Source: an uncultured Devosia sp. (GTDB taxonomy: Bacteria; Pseudomonadota; Alphaproteobacteria; Rhizobiales; Devosiaceae). From it: DNA of 64,000 bases. Each line of letters begins with the position of its first letter. Position 1 is the first letter of the stretch. Both the position numbers and the translations under genes were made by a program. The notes under the pieces were generated by a model. That model did not search any database, had not been told where the DNA came from, and was given only the letters and a program-made list of their open reading frames with translations. This document shows positions 16,163-25,118 of the stretch, in pieces. Location of the stretch: positions 2,238,001 to 2,302,000 of the forward strand of contig NZ_CAUQDV010000001.1 in the NCBI RefSeq assembly GCF_963517015.1. Reading direction: 5' to 3'.

Positions 16163-16654
16163 ATGACGATTTCAGTCTATGACGTGACCGTGCCGGTGTT
16201 TACCCGCATGCTGACCAATCTCCTCGACATCATGGACAAGGCCGAAGCCAGCGCGGCGGAGCGCAAGTTCGACACGGCGGTCTTTGCCGACATGCGCCTG
16301 GCGCCCGACATGATCCCGTTTCGCGGGCAGATCATGATCGCCACCGACCACGTCAAGGGCTGCGTATCGCGCCTTGCCGGTCGCGACGTACCGTCCTGGC
16401 CCGATACAGAGAAGAGCTTCGAGGAGCTGCGCGCCCGTATCCAGAAGGCGCTGGACCTGCTGGCGACCGTCAGCCGCGAGGATCTCGACGGTGGCGACGC
16501 GCGGGACGTCACGCTCAAGCTTGGCGGCAAGGACGTGACGATGAATGGCCTCGCCTATCTGACCGAACGGGCGCTGCCGAACTTTTATTTCCACTATACG
16601 ACGGCCTACGCGATCCTGCGCCATGGCGGCGTTGCCATTGGCAAGCGGGACTAA
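16163..16654 (+). CDS. DUF1993 family protein
   Basis: The ATG at 16163 gives 163 residues. The pattern fits DUF1993, a DinB-like four-helix family. The start is SVYDVTVPVFTRMLTNL; FRGQIMIATDHVKG comes in the middle and LPNFYFHYTTAYAILRH near the end. Functions are unknown in this family; some relatives bind metal. No signal peptide is present. It is probably a single-gene unit closed by the hairpin at 16685-16718. Confidence 0.82.
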   Translation: MTISVYDVTVPVFTRMLTNLLDIMDKAEASAAERKFDTAVFADMRLAPDMIPFRGQIMIATDHVKGCVSRLAGRDVPSWPDTEKSFEELRARIQKALDLLATVSREDLDGGDARDVTLKLGGKDVTMNGLAYLTERALPNFYFHYTTAYAILRHGGVAIGKRD

Positions 16655-16684
16655 ATTGGCTGAGCCATTCCACACGTGCGGACT

Positions 16685-16718
16685 GGGGCCGGCAGTGCGA
16701 CGCTGCCGGTCCCTTTTG
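16685..16718 (+). terminator. rho-independent terminator after the DUF1993 gene
   Basis: A GC-rich stem GGCCGGCAG paired with CTGCCGGTC (one G-T pair) and a 7-nt loop is followed by a T-rich run (TTTTGCTTT). It lies 30 bases after the DUF1993 stop. Confidence 0.65.
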
Positions 16719-16854
16719 CTTTCTGGAGGCCAAACCTCGGCGGGCGAAGTGCCGCATTGCTTGGGAAAAGCCGGGGCATCTGTTGCCGTGGACCCGCACA
16801 GAGGCTATTTGCAGCAGATTGCGGCGCGCCGCGTGAGCCCAGCAAGAGGCATAG

Positions 16855-17598
16855 ATGAAACTGGCATTCGTCATTCCGGCCTATAATGAAGAGGCCCTGA
16901 TCGGCAAATGCCTGGAATCGGTGATTGCCGAGATCGCGCGCTCAGGTGCCGATGCCGACATCATCGTGGTCAACAATGCCTCCACCGACCGGACCGGCGA
17001 GATCGCACGGAGCTTTCCGAGCGTGCGCGTGGTGGACGAGCCCAAGAAGGGCCTGGTCAATGCGCGCGACGCCGGCTTTGCCGCCAGCGAAGGCTATGAG
17101 CTGGTTGCCAATATCGACAGCGACACGATTGTGCCGGAAGGCTGGCTCGATACGGTGCTGAGCGAATTCAATAAGGATCGCAAGCTGGTCTGCCTCAGCG
17201 GCCCTTATGTCTATTACGACATGAGCCTGTGGAGCCGGTTCCTGGTGGGCATGTTCTATGGCCTCACCTGGCTGATCTATGTGCTCAACCGCTATATCCT
17301 GCGCGTCGGCTCGGTCGTGCAGGGCGGCAATTTCGTGTTCAAGCGCCAGGCCTGGGCCGATGTCGGGGGCTATGACCGCACGATCGAATTTTTCGGCGAG
17401 GATACCGATGTCGCGGTGCGCCTGTCCAAGATCGGCGGGGTGAAGTGGACCTTCGCGCTGAAGATGAAGACCTCGGGTCGGCGTCTCGAAAAGGAAGGCG
17501 TGTTCCGCACGGCGGGCACCTATACGCTCAACTTCTTCTGGGTCACCTTCCGCGGCAAGCCGGCCACCAAGGCCTATACCGACATTCGTCCCGACTAA
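16855..17598 (+). CDS. glycosyltransferase family 2
   Basis: This 247-residue protein has a GT-A fold signature: FVIPAYNEEALIGKCLESV at the start, the metal-binding motif NIDSDT near residue 87, and GEDTDVAVRLSK near residue 180. A hydrophobic stretch near residues 125-150 may associate with the membrane. Such enzymes transfer sugars from nucleotide donors to polysaccharides or lipids; the acceptor is unknown. The start follows an AAGAGG site. No other sugar genes are nearby. Confidence 0.87.
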   Translation: MKLAFVIPAYNEEALIGKCLESVIAEIARSGADADIIVVNNASTDRTGEIARSFPSVRVVDEPKKGLVNARDAGFAASEGYELVANIDSDTIVPEGWLDTVLSEFNKDRKLVCLSGPYVYYDMSLWSRFLVGMFYGLTWLIYVLNRYILRVGSVVQGGNFVFKRQAWADVGGYDRTIEFFGEDTDVAVRLSKIGGVKWTFALKMKTSGRRLEKEGVFRTAGTYTLNFFWVTFRGKPATKAYTDIRPD

Positions 17599-17666
17599 GT
17601 TCAGTGGTCTTAAACAGGTCCTGATATTACAATGGCGTGCCGCATGGTGCGGCTGAGGATTGGACT

Positions 17667-19427
17667 ATGGTGATCCCGTCGGATTTGCCACGCGTCAACC
17701 CGCAGCGGACCGAGAGTCTGCCCAGCCTGCCATTGCGACCAGGACAGACCCTGGAGGCGCGGGTCGTCGGACCCGGCCAGAACGGCGCGACGCAGGTCGA
17801 GATCCGTGGCCAGGTGGTCAGCCTCAACCTGCCGGTCGCGGTCAATCCAGGGCAAACGATCCGGCTTGAAGTTCAGGGGCAGGGGCAGCAGATGCAATTG
17901 GCCATGCAGGTTGCGGCGCAGCCCGCACCCGCCAGCCCCGCGCCGGCAAATCCCGCCCAGCAGCAGCCCAGCATGCCGCTGCCGCAAGCGCCCAGCATGC
18001 CGGTCGCGACAACGCCGCAGGCGGCGGTGCAGAATGCGCAGCAGGCGATGGTGCAGGCGCAGTTCGCCAATCAGCCGGATGCCACTCTGGCGCAACCAAC
18101 CACGCCCGCGGCCCAGAACGCTCAGCCGTCCGCCAATGTAGCAGGCCAGGGGCCGCAGGCCGGTGCACAGACGCCGAATGCAGCAGCGCAACCGTCCGCG
18201 ACCGCTGCCCAACCCCAGACGGCCACGCCGACGGGTACGCCAGCGCCCAATGCCACTCCGCAGACTGTCACGACACAGGTGACCCAGATCGTGCAGCAGG
18301 CGGTGCCGCAAATGCCGGCCTCGCTTTATCCGCAGGCGCCGCCCGGACTGCCCAATCCGGCGGCGGTTGCGCCGGCGGCCGTGGCGGTCAATCAGCCGGC
18401 ATCGGCGGCGAACCTGCCGCGGGGTGATGTTGCGCCCGTGATTGCCGCTGCGCCGATCGGGGGCAGCAGCAGTAATGCGCTGGCGGGCAATACGTCCGGC
18501 ATGCCCAATCCGCAGCAGCCCGCCACGCCGCAGGCGGCGCTCAACCAGATGATGCAGACCTCCATGCCGCGTCAGGCGCCCGTGACGGATCTGACGGCAG
18601 CGCTCAGCACGATTGCCGGCAAGGTAGTTCTGCCGGAGCCGGTGGCGCGCGCGGCGCAGATGGTGATGGCCGGGCGCGTGGCCATCGATGGCAAATTCGA
18701 CGGCGCGGCGCTGCAGCAGGCGGTGCGCGGTTCGGGTGTGTTCCAGGAGGCGGCGCTGGCCAAGGGGCAGATGCCATTGCCGCAGGCGGACATGAAGACG
18801 GCGCTGCTGGCGCTGCGACAGACGCTGGTCAACTGGCTGGGCAACCAGGCACCGGTGGCGGCCGTGGCGCATGTTCCGCCCCCGCTCAAGGGGATCACGC
18901 CGCGTGCCAGGTCCGGTGGCAACGAGGCGCCGCCAATCGATCCGGGCGATCCGCCCGAGGAGATCGGGCGGCATCTGCTGGAGCGGACGGAATCGGCGCT
19001 GGCGCGCACCCGCATGCATCAGCATGCCTCGATGCAGGATCCGGCAGCCAAGACGGCAGACTGGAGCATGGACCTGCCGGTGATGATCGGACAGCACCAG
19101 ACGATGATGCAATTGCAGATCCATCGCGACGAGGGCGGCGAGGCCGGTAGCGAAGGCGAACGGGGCTGGCAGATGCGTTTTGCAATCAACCTGCCCAGCA
19201 TGGGCGAAGTTGGGGCGCAGGTGTCGCTGCGGGCCGGGACCACGGGCGTGATGCTGTGGGCGACCGAGCCGGAAACCTCGGCGGCGCTGGATGCGGATGT
19301 GAATAGCCTGCGTGATGCGCTGACGGGCGCCGGGCTCAAGACCGGCGCGGTGATCGTGCGGCATGGCGAGCCGCATGTGCCGCCAGTGCCGGAATCGTCG
19401 GGTCATTTCGTGGATGAACGCACATGA
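17667..19427 (+). CDS. fliK: flagellar hook-length control protein FliK-like
   Basis: The ATG at 17667 has a GAGG site eight bases upstream and gives 586 residues. Residues 75-300 are a long, low-complexity, Pro/Ala/Gln-rich region, as in FliK rulers. The C-terminal 90 residues resemble the FliK C-terminal domain (MRFAINLPSMGEVGAQVSLRAG). FliK measures hook length and switches export substrate through FlhB. The next gene encodes an FlhB-tail homologue and overlaps by four bases, which supports the call. No other flagellar gene is in the window. Confidence 0.8.
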   Translation: MVIPSDLPRVNPQRTESLPSLPLRPGQTLEARVVGPGQNGATQVEIRGQVVSLNLPVAVNPGQTIRLEVQGQGQQMQLAMQVAAQPAPASPAPANPAQQQPSMPLPQAPSMPVATTPQAAVQNAQQAMVQAQFANQPDATLAQPTTPAAQNAQPSANVAGQGPQAGAQTPNAAAQPSATAAQPQTATPTGTPAPNATPQTVTTQVTQIVQQAVPQMPASLYPQAPPGLPNPAAVAPAAVAVNQPASAANLPRGDVAPVIAAAPIGGSSSNALAGNTSGMPNPQQPATPQAALNQMMQTSMPRQAPVTDLTAALSTIAGKVVLPEPVARAAQMVMAGRVAIDGKFDGAALQQAVRGSGVFQEAALAKGQMPLPQADMKTALLALRQTLVNWLGNQAPVAAVAHVPPPLKGITPRARSGGNEAPPIDPGDPPEEIGRHLLERTESALARTRMHQHASMQDPAAKTADWSMDLPVMIGQHQTMMQLQIHRDEGGEAGSEGERGWQMRFAINLPSMGEVGAQVSLRAGTTGVMLWATEPETSAALDADVNSLRDALTGAGLKTGAVIVRHGEPHVPPVPESSGHFVDERT

Positions 19428-19696
19428 GCGACGAGGATCGGTCGCGCGCGCTGGCGGTTGCCCTGCAGTATGAAAAGGGGAGCCGGGACGCGCCGAAAGT
19501 GGTCGCCAAGGGGCGCGGGCTGATCGCCGAGCGCATCGTCGCACTGGCGGAAGAGAATGGCGTGGTGATCGAAGCCAATCCGGTTCTGGCCGAAGCGCTG
19601 AGCGGGGTCGACCTCGACGACACCATTCCGCTCGAACTCTACGAGGCCGTGGCCGTGGTGATCGGTTTCGTGCTGCGCACCAACAGCCGCCAATAA
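19424..19696 (+). CDS. FlhB C-terminal-like type III export switch protein
   Basis: This 90-residue protein matches only the cytoplasmic tail of FlhB/YscU proteins: AVALQYEKGSRDAPKVVAKG, then IAERIVALAEENGV. The autocleavage motif NPTH of full FlhB is absent; at the matching place the sequence has DAPKV. Similar short proteins (FhlB/YlqH type) can partly replace the FlhB tail. Coupling to fliK through an ATGA overlap suggests a joint role in substrate switching. Confidence 0.85.
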   Translation: MSDEDRSRALAVALQYEKGSRDAPKVVAKGRGLIAERIVALAEENGVVIEANPVLAEALSGVDLDDTIPLELYEAVAVVIGFVLRTNSRQ

Positions 19697-19726
19697 AAAG
19701 CCCCGCAAACCAAGCGGTTGCGGGGC
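19695..19726 (-). terminator. terminator for the minus-strand lipoprotein gene
   Basis: The stem GCCCCGCAA/TTGCGGGGC (19700-19708 and 19718-19726) is followed on the minus strand by TTTTTATTGG. It lies 22 bases after the lipoprotein stop and just past the convergent export-switch gene. Confidence 0.8.
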
Positions 19727-19747
19727 AATACTCAAGTAACCTATAGG

Positions 19748-20164
19748 TTACTCCATGCCGAGCATCTGCTTGGTGGCGTCTTCGGCCATGTCGGCAGCCT
19801 GCTTGATCTGCTCGTCGGTCAGGCCCTGGGCCTTGCCGGCATCTTCAGCGGCCTTGCGGGCAGCGGCGACGGTCTCGTTCTTCTGCTCGTCGGTCAGCGT
19901 AGCGGCCTGGGCCTGTACCGCCTGCATGGCCTGTTCCGGCGTCATGTTCGCGGCATCGGCCGGGGTCATTGCCGATGGCGCGGCAGCAGCGGCCGGAGCC
20001 GTGGTCGTGGCAGCGGCGGCCGGAGCTGCAGCAGCAGCCGGAGCGGCTTCAGCGGCCGGAGCGGCGGCAGCTGGGGTCGTTTCGGCCGGGGTCTGCGGAT
20101 CGCTGCAGGCGGCGAGGGTCAGCATGGCAATGGCGGCAATCGGCAAAAGAAACTTGGTGGTCAT
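19748..20164 (-). CDS. alanine-rich putative lipoprotein
   Basis: The ATG at 20164 gives 138 residues. The N-terminus is a lipoprotein signal with lipobox LAAC at about residues 17-20, so the mature protein should be lipid-anchored in the envelope. Residues 25-70 are Ala/Pro/Thr-rich low complexity. The C-terminal half is charged and likely helical (LTDEQKNETVAAARKAAED). I recognise no family. The same DNA read in other frames gives low-complexity shadow ORFs, which I reject. Confidence 0.75.
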   Translation of the reverse strand: MTTKFLLPIAAIAMLTLAACSDPQTPAETTPAAAAPAAEAAPAAAAAPAAAATTTAPAAAAAPSAMTPADAANMTPEQAMQAVQAQAATLTDEQKNETVAAARKAAEDAGKAQGLTDEQIKQAADMAEDATKQMLGME

Positions 20165-20346
20165 TGATTGTTTTTCCCTTTGGATTCGGCACGTTAATTG
20201 GCCGATCACGGCGTCGTTACAATATCGGCGGGCAAAGTTTGGGCGAAGTCGTGGCATTTCTGAGGCAGGGTTAATACTTAGGCCGCCATTGCAACGCAGG
20301 CGTGAACTTCCCATGTCTTGTAGGAGACATGACAGGGAGTGGATTT

Positions 20347-20862
20347 ATGTCCAATCAGCAAGACAAGCAGGCCATCGAAGGTCTTTTTGACCGGATCGAA
20401 GATGTGGCGCGCAATAGTGCGCCGCGCGACCGCGATGCTGAAAACCTGATCCAGCAGCGGCTGCGCGACTATCCGCCCGCGCCCTATTACATGGCGCAGA
20501 CCATTCTGATTCAGGAGCAGGCGCTACGCGAAGCGCGGGAGCGAATAGAGCAGCATGAAGCCGGACGTAGTCCGCAATATGGCTGGGATAATCAGCCCGC
20601 GCGCGCTCGGGGGCCTTGGGACCGGCAGGAACCGTCTGATGCGCGTCCTGCTGGTGGCGGCTTTCTGGCCGGCGCCGCCCAGACCGCGCTTGGCGTGACA
20701 GGTGGCCTGCTGCTGGGCAGCGCTATTGCGGGCATGTTTGCCGGCAGCGCGCAGGCTGAAGAGGTCCAGCCAGTCGATAACGGCGACCAGGGGCAGGATC
20801 AGGACTTTGACGCTGGCGATGATGACCTGGGTGGCGGCTTCGACTTCGGCGGCGACTTCTGA
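20347..20862 (+). CDS. DUF2076 family protein
   Basis: The ATG at 20347 gives 171 residues. The first 85 residues fit DUF2076: IEGLFDRIEDVARNSAPRD, then AENLIQQRL, then YYMAQTILIQEQAL. A Gly/Ala-rich hydrophobic stretch near residues 100-130 may insert in a membrane. The tail is very acidic and Gly-rich (GDDDLGGGFDFGGDF), typical of the family. These are probably periplasmic ligand-type proteins of unknown role. Confidence 0.85.
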   Translation: MSNQQDKQAIEGLFDRIEDVARNSAPRDRDAENLIQQRLRDYPPAPYYMAQTILIQEQALREARERIEQHEAGRSPQYGWDNQPARARGPWDRQEPSDARPAGGGFLAGAAQTALGVTGGLLLGSAIAGMFAGSAQAEEVQPVDNGDQGQDQDFDAGDDDLGGGFDFGGDF

Positions 20863-20951
20863 TTTCTTAGTGGTCGCGTTTTCGCATAGAGCGGACCCTT
20901 TGGGTTCGAACCGCAAAACCGGTCGCCACTTTTGCTGAAAACACTCTGAGG

Positions 20952-21428
20952 CTAGAAAGTCCCCGGGGTGCGCTTTTCGTAGAACTCGTTGCCGCCCGCT
21001 TCGAGTACGTAATACATGTTGTTGTAGGGGAAGCGCAGGCCCGCGGTATGGAAATGCTGGGCATTCTGGACGCCGGGATGGCGGGCACCGGCCAACACCT
21101 GATCAGCCATCTGCGAGGCGAGGATGGCGCCGCTATCGGTCATTTTCTTGGTCAGGACGCCCTGGGCGAACTGGTTCTTCTGGCCGACGACGCCGCAGAC
21201 CGAGTGGGGATAGCGGGAGTCATGCAGGCGGTTCATCACCACCGTGCCGACAGCCAGCATGCCGTCAGGGCTTGAGCGGTTGGACTCGAAATACATGGCG
21301 CGCATCATGCATTCCTTTTCGGAAAGCTGGGCCATGCCGAAATTGATGCCGAAAAAGCTGCAGCCGCCCAAGCTCGTCGCGACGACGGCAAGTGCGGCTG
21401 TGCGCAGGATGGCTTTGGAAAGAGCCAT
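20952..21428 (-). CDS. cell wall hydrolase, SleB-like, lipoprotein
   Basis: This 158-residue protein has a lipoprotein signal with lipobox LGGC near residue 23. The mature part carries the SleB/hydrolase_2 pattern: the glutamate in MYFESNRSSPDGMLAVG, then VVMNRLHDSRYPHSVCGVV and QNAQHFHTAG. Such enzymes cut peptidoglycan; the glutamate after MYF is the likely catalytic residue. The length is short but complete for the domain. It is encoded alone. Confidence 0.85.
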   Translation of the reverse strand: MALSKAILRTAALAVVATSLGGCSFFGINFGMAQLSEKECMMRAMYFESNRSSPDGMLAVGTVVMNRLHDSRYPHSVCGVVGQKNQFAQGVLTKKMTDSGAILASQMADQVLAGARHPGVQNAQHFHTAGLRFPYNNMYYVLEAGGNEFYEKRTPGTF

Positions 21429-21537
21429 GGGGCATCTCCGGTCTGTTGCAATAGTGCAATTTTGACCAAAAATGCCCCAATAGGCTTAACCTTGGCTTTG
21501 CCGGTACGGTTAGCAAAACCTGAATCTGCAGTTATTG

Positions 21538-21873
21538 TCAGTCGCGAGAGAAAAGCAGGGCTGCGAGCAGAGCGATCGTGCCAAGGACTGCCAGGGCCGG
21601 AACAGGGTTTTCCTGGACGGCCTTGGTTGCAACCTGAGCCTGCTTGTTAGCCTGACGCAGAGCGATGGCGCCTTGGTGGCGCACTTCCTTGGCGATGGCG
21701 GCGGCATTGTGCTGCAGGTCGTCGAGCGTATTGCCGCTGTAGTGGTCGACCGCCTTGGACAGATCGGCCAATTCCTTGCGCAGGTCGGAAATGCGGTCAA
21801 ACAGGGCGTCCTGCAGGTCCGCGCCGTCCTTTTCCAATGCCCTCAAAGTCCGTTTGCCGATTGTCGTGGCCAT
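21538..21873 (-). CDS. ElaB/YqjD-like membrane-anchored protein (DUF883-like)
   Basis: The ATG at 21873 gives 111 residues. A long charged helix with heptad-like character covers residues 10-85. It is followed by one C-terminal membrane helix (PVPALAVLGTIALLAALLF) and ends in SRD. This plan matches ElaB/YqjD proteins, which sit in the inner membrane by their tail and in E. coli bind ribosomes in stationary phase. A longer upstream reading is possible but lacks support. Confidence 0.75.
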   Translation of the reverse strand: MATTIGKRTLRALEKDGADLQDALFDRISDLRKELADLSKAVDHYSGNTLDDLQHNAAAIAKEVRHQGAIALRQANKQAQVATKAVQENPVPALAVLGTIALLAALLFSRD

Positions 21874-22034
21874 GATTGACGCTCCAGATTGATGTTGCTG
21901 CACGCTCAACTCAATCTGGGCCGGGAAGTTCCGACGCAACACCAATGCCTTGCCTGTGAAAAAGTGACGCCCATGCCCTTGGAAGGCCGCGATTGTCACC
22001 CCAAATGCTAGACCAGACGCGTTACAGAGGGGAC

Positions 22035-22382
22035 ATGACGATGCATTCCAAAAGCCACGCCCGCCTCAACCGGCAGTTCGAGCGCCTGCAAAAGCGCATT
22101 CCCGAAGCAGCGGCGCGCCTGCTGGAGCGACTGCGCCGTCCTGAAGCGCGGCTGATCCGGATTCCTCTCGGGATTCTGCTGGTGCTCGGTGGCATTTTCA
22201 GCTTCCTTCCTGTGCTGGGCATCTGGATGCTGCCGCTGGGGCTGTTGCTGCTGGCGATCGACCTGGTGTTCCTGCAGGCGCCGGTCGGCATGACCATCGT
22301 GCGCGGCAGCCGCAAGTGGACCACCTGGAGCCGCTCGCGTCGCGACAAGAAGGCTGCGGCAGAGGCGGCTAAGCAGAACTAG
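22035..22382 (+). CDS. small basic membrane protein
   Basis: This 115-residue protein has a basic N-terminal helix (residues 5-38), two adjacent hydrophobic helices (about 43-80) and a basic C-terminus (SRSRRDKKAAAEAAKQN). The ATG at 22035 follows AGAGGGG; another ATG two codons later is also possible. I do not recognise a named function. The 3' end overlaps the convergent nucleosidase gene by 14 bases. Confidence 0.7.
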   Translation: MTMHSKSHARLNRQFERLQKRIPEAAARLLERLRRPEARLIRIPLGILLVLGGIFSFLPVLGIWMLPLGLLLLAIDLVFLQAPVGMTIVRGSRKWTTWSRSRRDKKAAAEAAKQN

Positions 22383-22965
22383 CGTGATGGGCCTCGATCA
22401 GGTCGATCGCGGCTGCCAGCTTTTCGTCGATGATATGCAGGTATTGGTACCAGTCGTTGACGTGCCCCAGTTCCTCGGCGCCATCTGAAATGCCGCGCAA
22501 GGCCAGAAGCGGCACGTTAAAGGCCTGGCAGGCGCGCAGCACCGCATAGGTTTCCATGTCCACCATCTCGGCCTCGATGCCGTCATAGGCTGCGCCCGAG
22601 ACGACATTGCCGCCGGTCGACAGGGTCGCCGTTGGAATGCCCTCGATCGTATCGAGCGGCAGGATGGGCGGGAGGTCGAGCAGAGGCGTCTGACCCTTGG
22701 GAAAGCCCAGGGCCGAGGCATCCATGTCGCGGTAGGCGACGCTGCTGGCCTGATAGAGCCCGCATTGTTCCAATACGCGCGATCCCGCCGAGCCGAGCGA
22801 GACGACCAGCGAGGGCAGGGCATGCTTCTGCTGCGCCTGAGCGAGAGCGAAGGTGGTCATGACACCTGCCTCGACGGGGCCGATTCCGGTCATCAATGGG
22901 GTGATGCGCGCCTGCAGATGGGGGCCATATTCGGCTTGTGCAGCCATGACGTAGAGGATGGTCAT
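22369..22965 (-). CDS. 5'-methylthioadenosine/S-adenosylhomocysteine nucleosidase-like protein
   Basis: This 198-residue protein fits the nucleoside phosphorylase/nucleosidase superfamily. TGIGPVEAGV comes near residue 27, SLGSAGS near 58, and VDMETYAVLRACQ near 134, where the glutamate binds the ribose hydroxyls. LRGISDGA supplies the active-site aspartate. Such enzymes cleave adenine from methylthioadenosine and adenosylhomocysteine in methyl recycling. The protein is about 30 residues shorter than E. coli MtnN, so the exact substrate is uncertain. Confidence 0.8.
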   Translation of the reverse strand: MTILYVMAAQAEYGPHLQARITPLMTGIGPVEAGVMTTFALAQAQQKHALPSLVVSLGSAGSRVLEQCGLYQASSVAYRDMDASALGFPKGQTPLLDLPPILPLDTIEGIPTATLSTGGNVVSGAAYDGIEAEMVDMETYAVLRACQAFNVPLLALRGISDGAEELGHVNDWYQYLHIIDEKLAAAIDLIEAHHASSA

Positions 22966-23042
22966 GCTTGTGAAACTAGCATGACCCCGCGCCTTGCCAA
23001 GGGCTTTCGTTACCGCTTCAGTAAGGGGAGTGTGACAATCTT

Positions 23043-23375
23043 ATGAAGCAAGCAGCCGAGGCCCGGCGCTGCCCATATCTGGAGATGGACGTGCGCTTCG
23101 CGGTTATCGAAGGCGGCAGGGAATGGAATGGCGCCAGCTGGCGCAACGATAGACCCATGGTTGAAGACGTGGAAGCGGAAGCACGCCGCCGTCTCAAATG
23201 CTGCAAGATCCAGGAATGGCGCACGCGTGAATTCATCAGCGGCCGGCCCATGCCCGATGAAATCCGCCACTTTGCCCTGCAGGTGGAATTTGCGGCCAAG
23301 GCCATCGCCTGCCTTTCGCCGATCCCGGACGATTTCGACAGCGACGTCTACTGGCCCCGCATGCTCGAACTCTAG
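23043..23375 (+). CDS. hypothetical protein
   Basis: This ORF of 110 residues starts with ATG at 23043. It is soluble, charged and contains two cysteine positions (RRCPYLEM and LKCCKIQEW). A conserved-looking C-terminus ends SDVYWPRMLEL. No signal peptide or membrane helix is seen. Codon use matches the neighbours. I cannot assign a family. It is divergent from the nucleosidase gene with 77 bases between. Confidence 0.65.
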   Translation: MKQAAEARRCPYLEMDVRFAVIEGGREWNGASWRNDRPMVEDVEAEARRRLKCCKIQEWRTREFISGRPMPDEIRHFALQVEFAAKAIACLSPIPDDFDSDVYWPRMLEL

Positions 23376-23393
23376 GCCGCGGGGCCGAATGAC

Positions 23394-23564
23394 TCAGGCG
23401 GCTTTCTTGACCCGCGGCGCGCGCTTGCGGGCCGGTTTGATCGTTGCTGCGGCATTGGTGGCCAGTTCGGTTGCAGCCCTGAACCAATATTGCTGGTCCT
23501 GGCCATCGGGACGGCCATCCTCTTCCCAAAGCTGGTAGGCACGGCGTTTGACCTGGTCTTCCAT
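23394..23564 (-). CDS. DUF2934 family small protein
   Basis: The ATG at 23564, behind a GAGG site, gives 56 residues. The core VKRRAYQLWEEDGRPDGQDQ followed by YWFRA is the DUF2934 pattern found in many alphaproteobacteria. The basic tail (ARKRAPRVKKAA) is alanine/lysine-rich. The function is unknown. A longer reading upstream exists in the same frame, but the ribosome site favours this start. Confidence 0.75.
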   Translation of the reverse strand: MEDQVKRRAYQLWEEDGRPDGQDQQYWFRAATELATNAAATIKPARKRAPRVKKAA

Positions 23565-23769
23565 CGGTAACCTCGCGCTGACAGATGCGGTGAGCCTGCC
23601 CCAGCATGGTTTCCAAAATATGAATCTGTCGGACATCGCAGACTTCCGACGTCCTTGGTCATGTGCTGACACGGTCTGTCATTGCGACGTGGCAAATGTC
23701 GGTGTGAGCGCGCATAGTATTATCGGTGCTCAGATAAATCTCTGCAATCGCTAGCGGCAGGACTGACAG

Positions 23770-25118
23770 ATGACCCCGTTTCACCAGATCCTCGGCAATA
23801 ATCTCGTCGCCAATATCACCAATTTCACTGTGTGGTTTGCGCTGACTTTCTGGATTTTCATCGAGACTCAGTCGGTTTTTGCGACCGGCATGGTGGCGGG
23901 TGTCTATCTCGTGTTCACCGCGGCGTTCGGGTTCTGGCTGGGCAGCATCGTCGACCACAATTCCAAAAAGCTCGCCATGATGGGATCGAGCGTTGTCTCG
24001 GCGGGCTTCTACACGCTGTCGCTGGCCATGGTGTTTCTGGAGCCTGAGGGCGCCTTTGCCGATCCCTATGGCTGGTATCTCTGGGCGTTTGTGTTGCTGA
24101 TCATGCTGGGTGTGATCGCCGGCAATATCCGCTCCATCGCGCTGCCGACGCTGGTGACGATCCTCATTCCCGAAGGCGAGCGCGACAAGGCCAATGGCCT
24201 AGTCGGCATGGTGAGCGGCATCGGCTTTCTGACCACATCGGTGATCAGCGGCTTCCTCGTCGCCTGGGGCGGCATGCTGGCGACGCTGGTGCTTGCCCTG
24301 GTTTTGTCGCTGGCGGCTTTTGCGCATCTCCATTTCGTGCAGGTGGACGAGGGACGGGTGGCGCCGGCCGAGGGCGAGGAGACCGAGCCGAAGCGCGTCG
24401 ACATCAAGGGCACGATCGCCGTGATCGCGGCCGTGCCGGGGCTGTTTGCGCTGATCTTCTTCGCCAGTTCAACAATTTCCTGGGCGGCGTCTTCATGGCG
24501 CTGCTCGATGCCTATGGGTTGTCGCTGGTCTCGGTGCAGGTCTGGGGCCTCACCTTCGGAGCGCTGTCGACTGCCTTCATCATCAGCGGCATCGTGATTT
24601 CCAAAACCGGGCTGGGCAAGAACCCGCTGCGGACGCTGCTGCTGGTCAATGTGATGACTTGGACGGCCTGCATTTTCTTCACCATCCAGCCCAGCTTCTG
24701 GCTGCTGGTTGCCGGTTGCGCGGTCTGGATGTTCCTGGGGCCTTTTGCCGAGGCGGCAGAGCACACGACGCTGCAAAAGGTGGTGCCGCTGGAGCGTCAG
24801 GGAAGGGTGTTCGGCTTTGCCCAATCGATCGAACAGTCTGCTTCGCCGCTGACGGCTTTCCTGATCGGTCCCTTCACCCAGTTCATGGTCATCCCGTTCA
24901 TGACCGATGGTGCCGGAGCGCGCACGATCGGCGGCTGGTTCGGGACCGGGCCGGATCGGGGCATTGCGCTGGTCTTTACCGTCGCCGGAATGATCGGTGT
25001 GGTGGTCACGCTGCTGGCGATGAACTCGCCGCAATATCGGCAGCTCTCGAAGGCCTATGCCAATTCGCCGGACGACGACGACAGCGATGGTGGTGCCGCC
25101 GTCGCCAATCCCGCCTAG
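23770..25118 (+). pseudogene. MFS transporter with single-base frameshift
   Basis: Two overlapping reading frames together encode one MFS transporter of about 450 residues. The N-terminal part (from ATG 23770) has MFS helices and the loop FWLGSIVDHNSKK. At about 24466-24467 the frame breaks. Reading on from TTC at 24468 in the next frame gives FNNFLGGVFMALLDAYGLSL and the rest of the protein to the stop at 25118. One missing base (for example the third base of an AGC codon) explains it. It is either a true pseudogene, a fresh mutation or a sequencing error. The substrate is unknown. Confidence 0.85.

Noticed and set aside
17900..18560. Tandem repeat in fliK
   Set aside because: The region is low-complexity Pro/Ala/Gln but has no regular repeat unit; it is normal for FliK linkers.
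17610..19544. Minus-strand ORF of 644 codons opposite fliK
   Set aside because: Its composition is Arg/His/Gly-heavy low complexity, and the plus strand has a ribosome site and FliK motifs.
19960..20090. Short direct repeats rich in GCAGC/GCCGG in the lipoprotein gene
   Set aside because: They encode an Ala/Pro linker and are not CRISPR-like; spacing is irregular.
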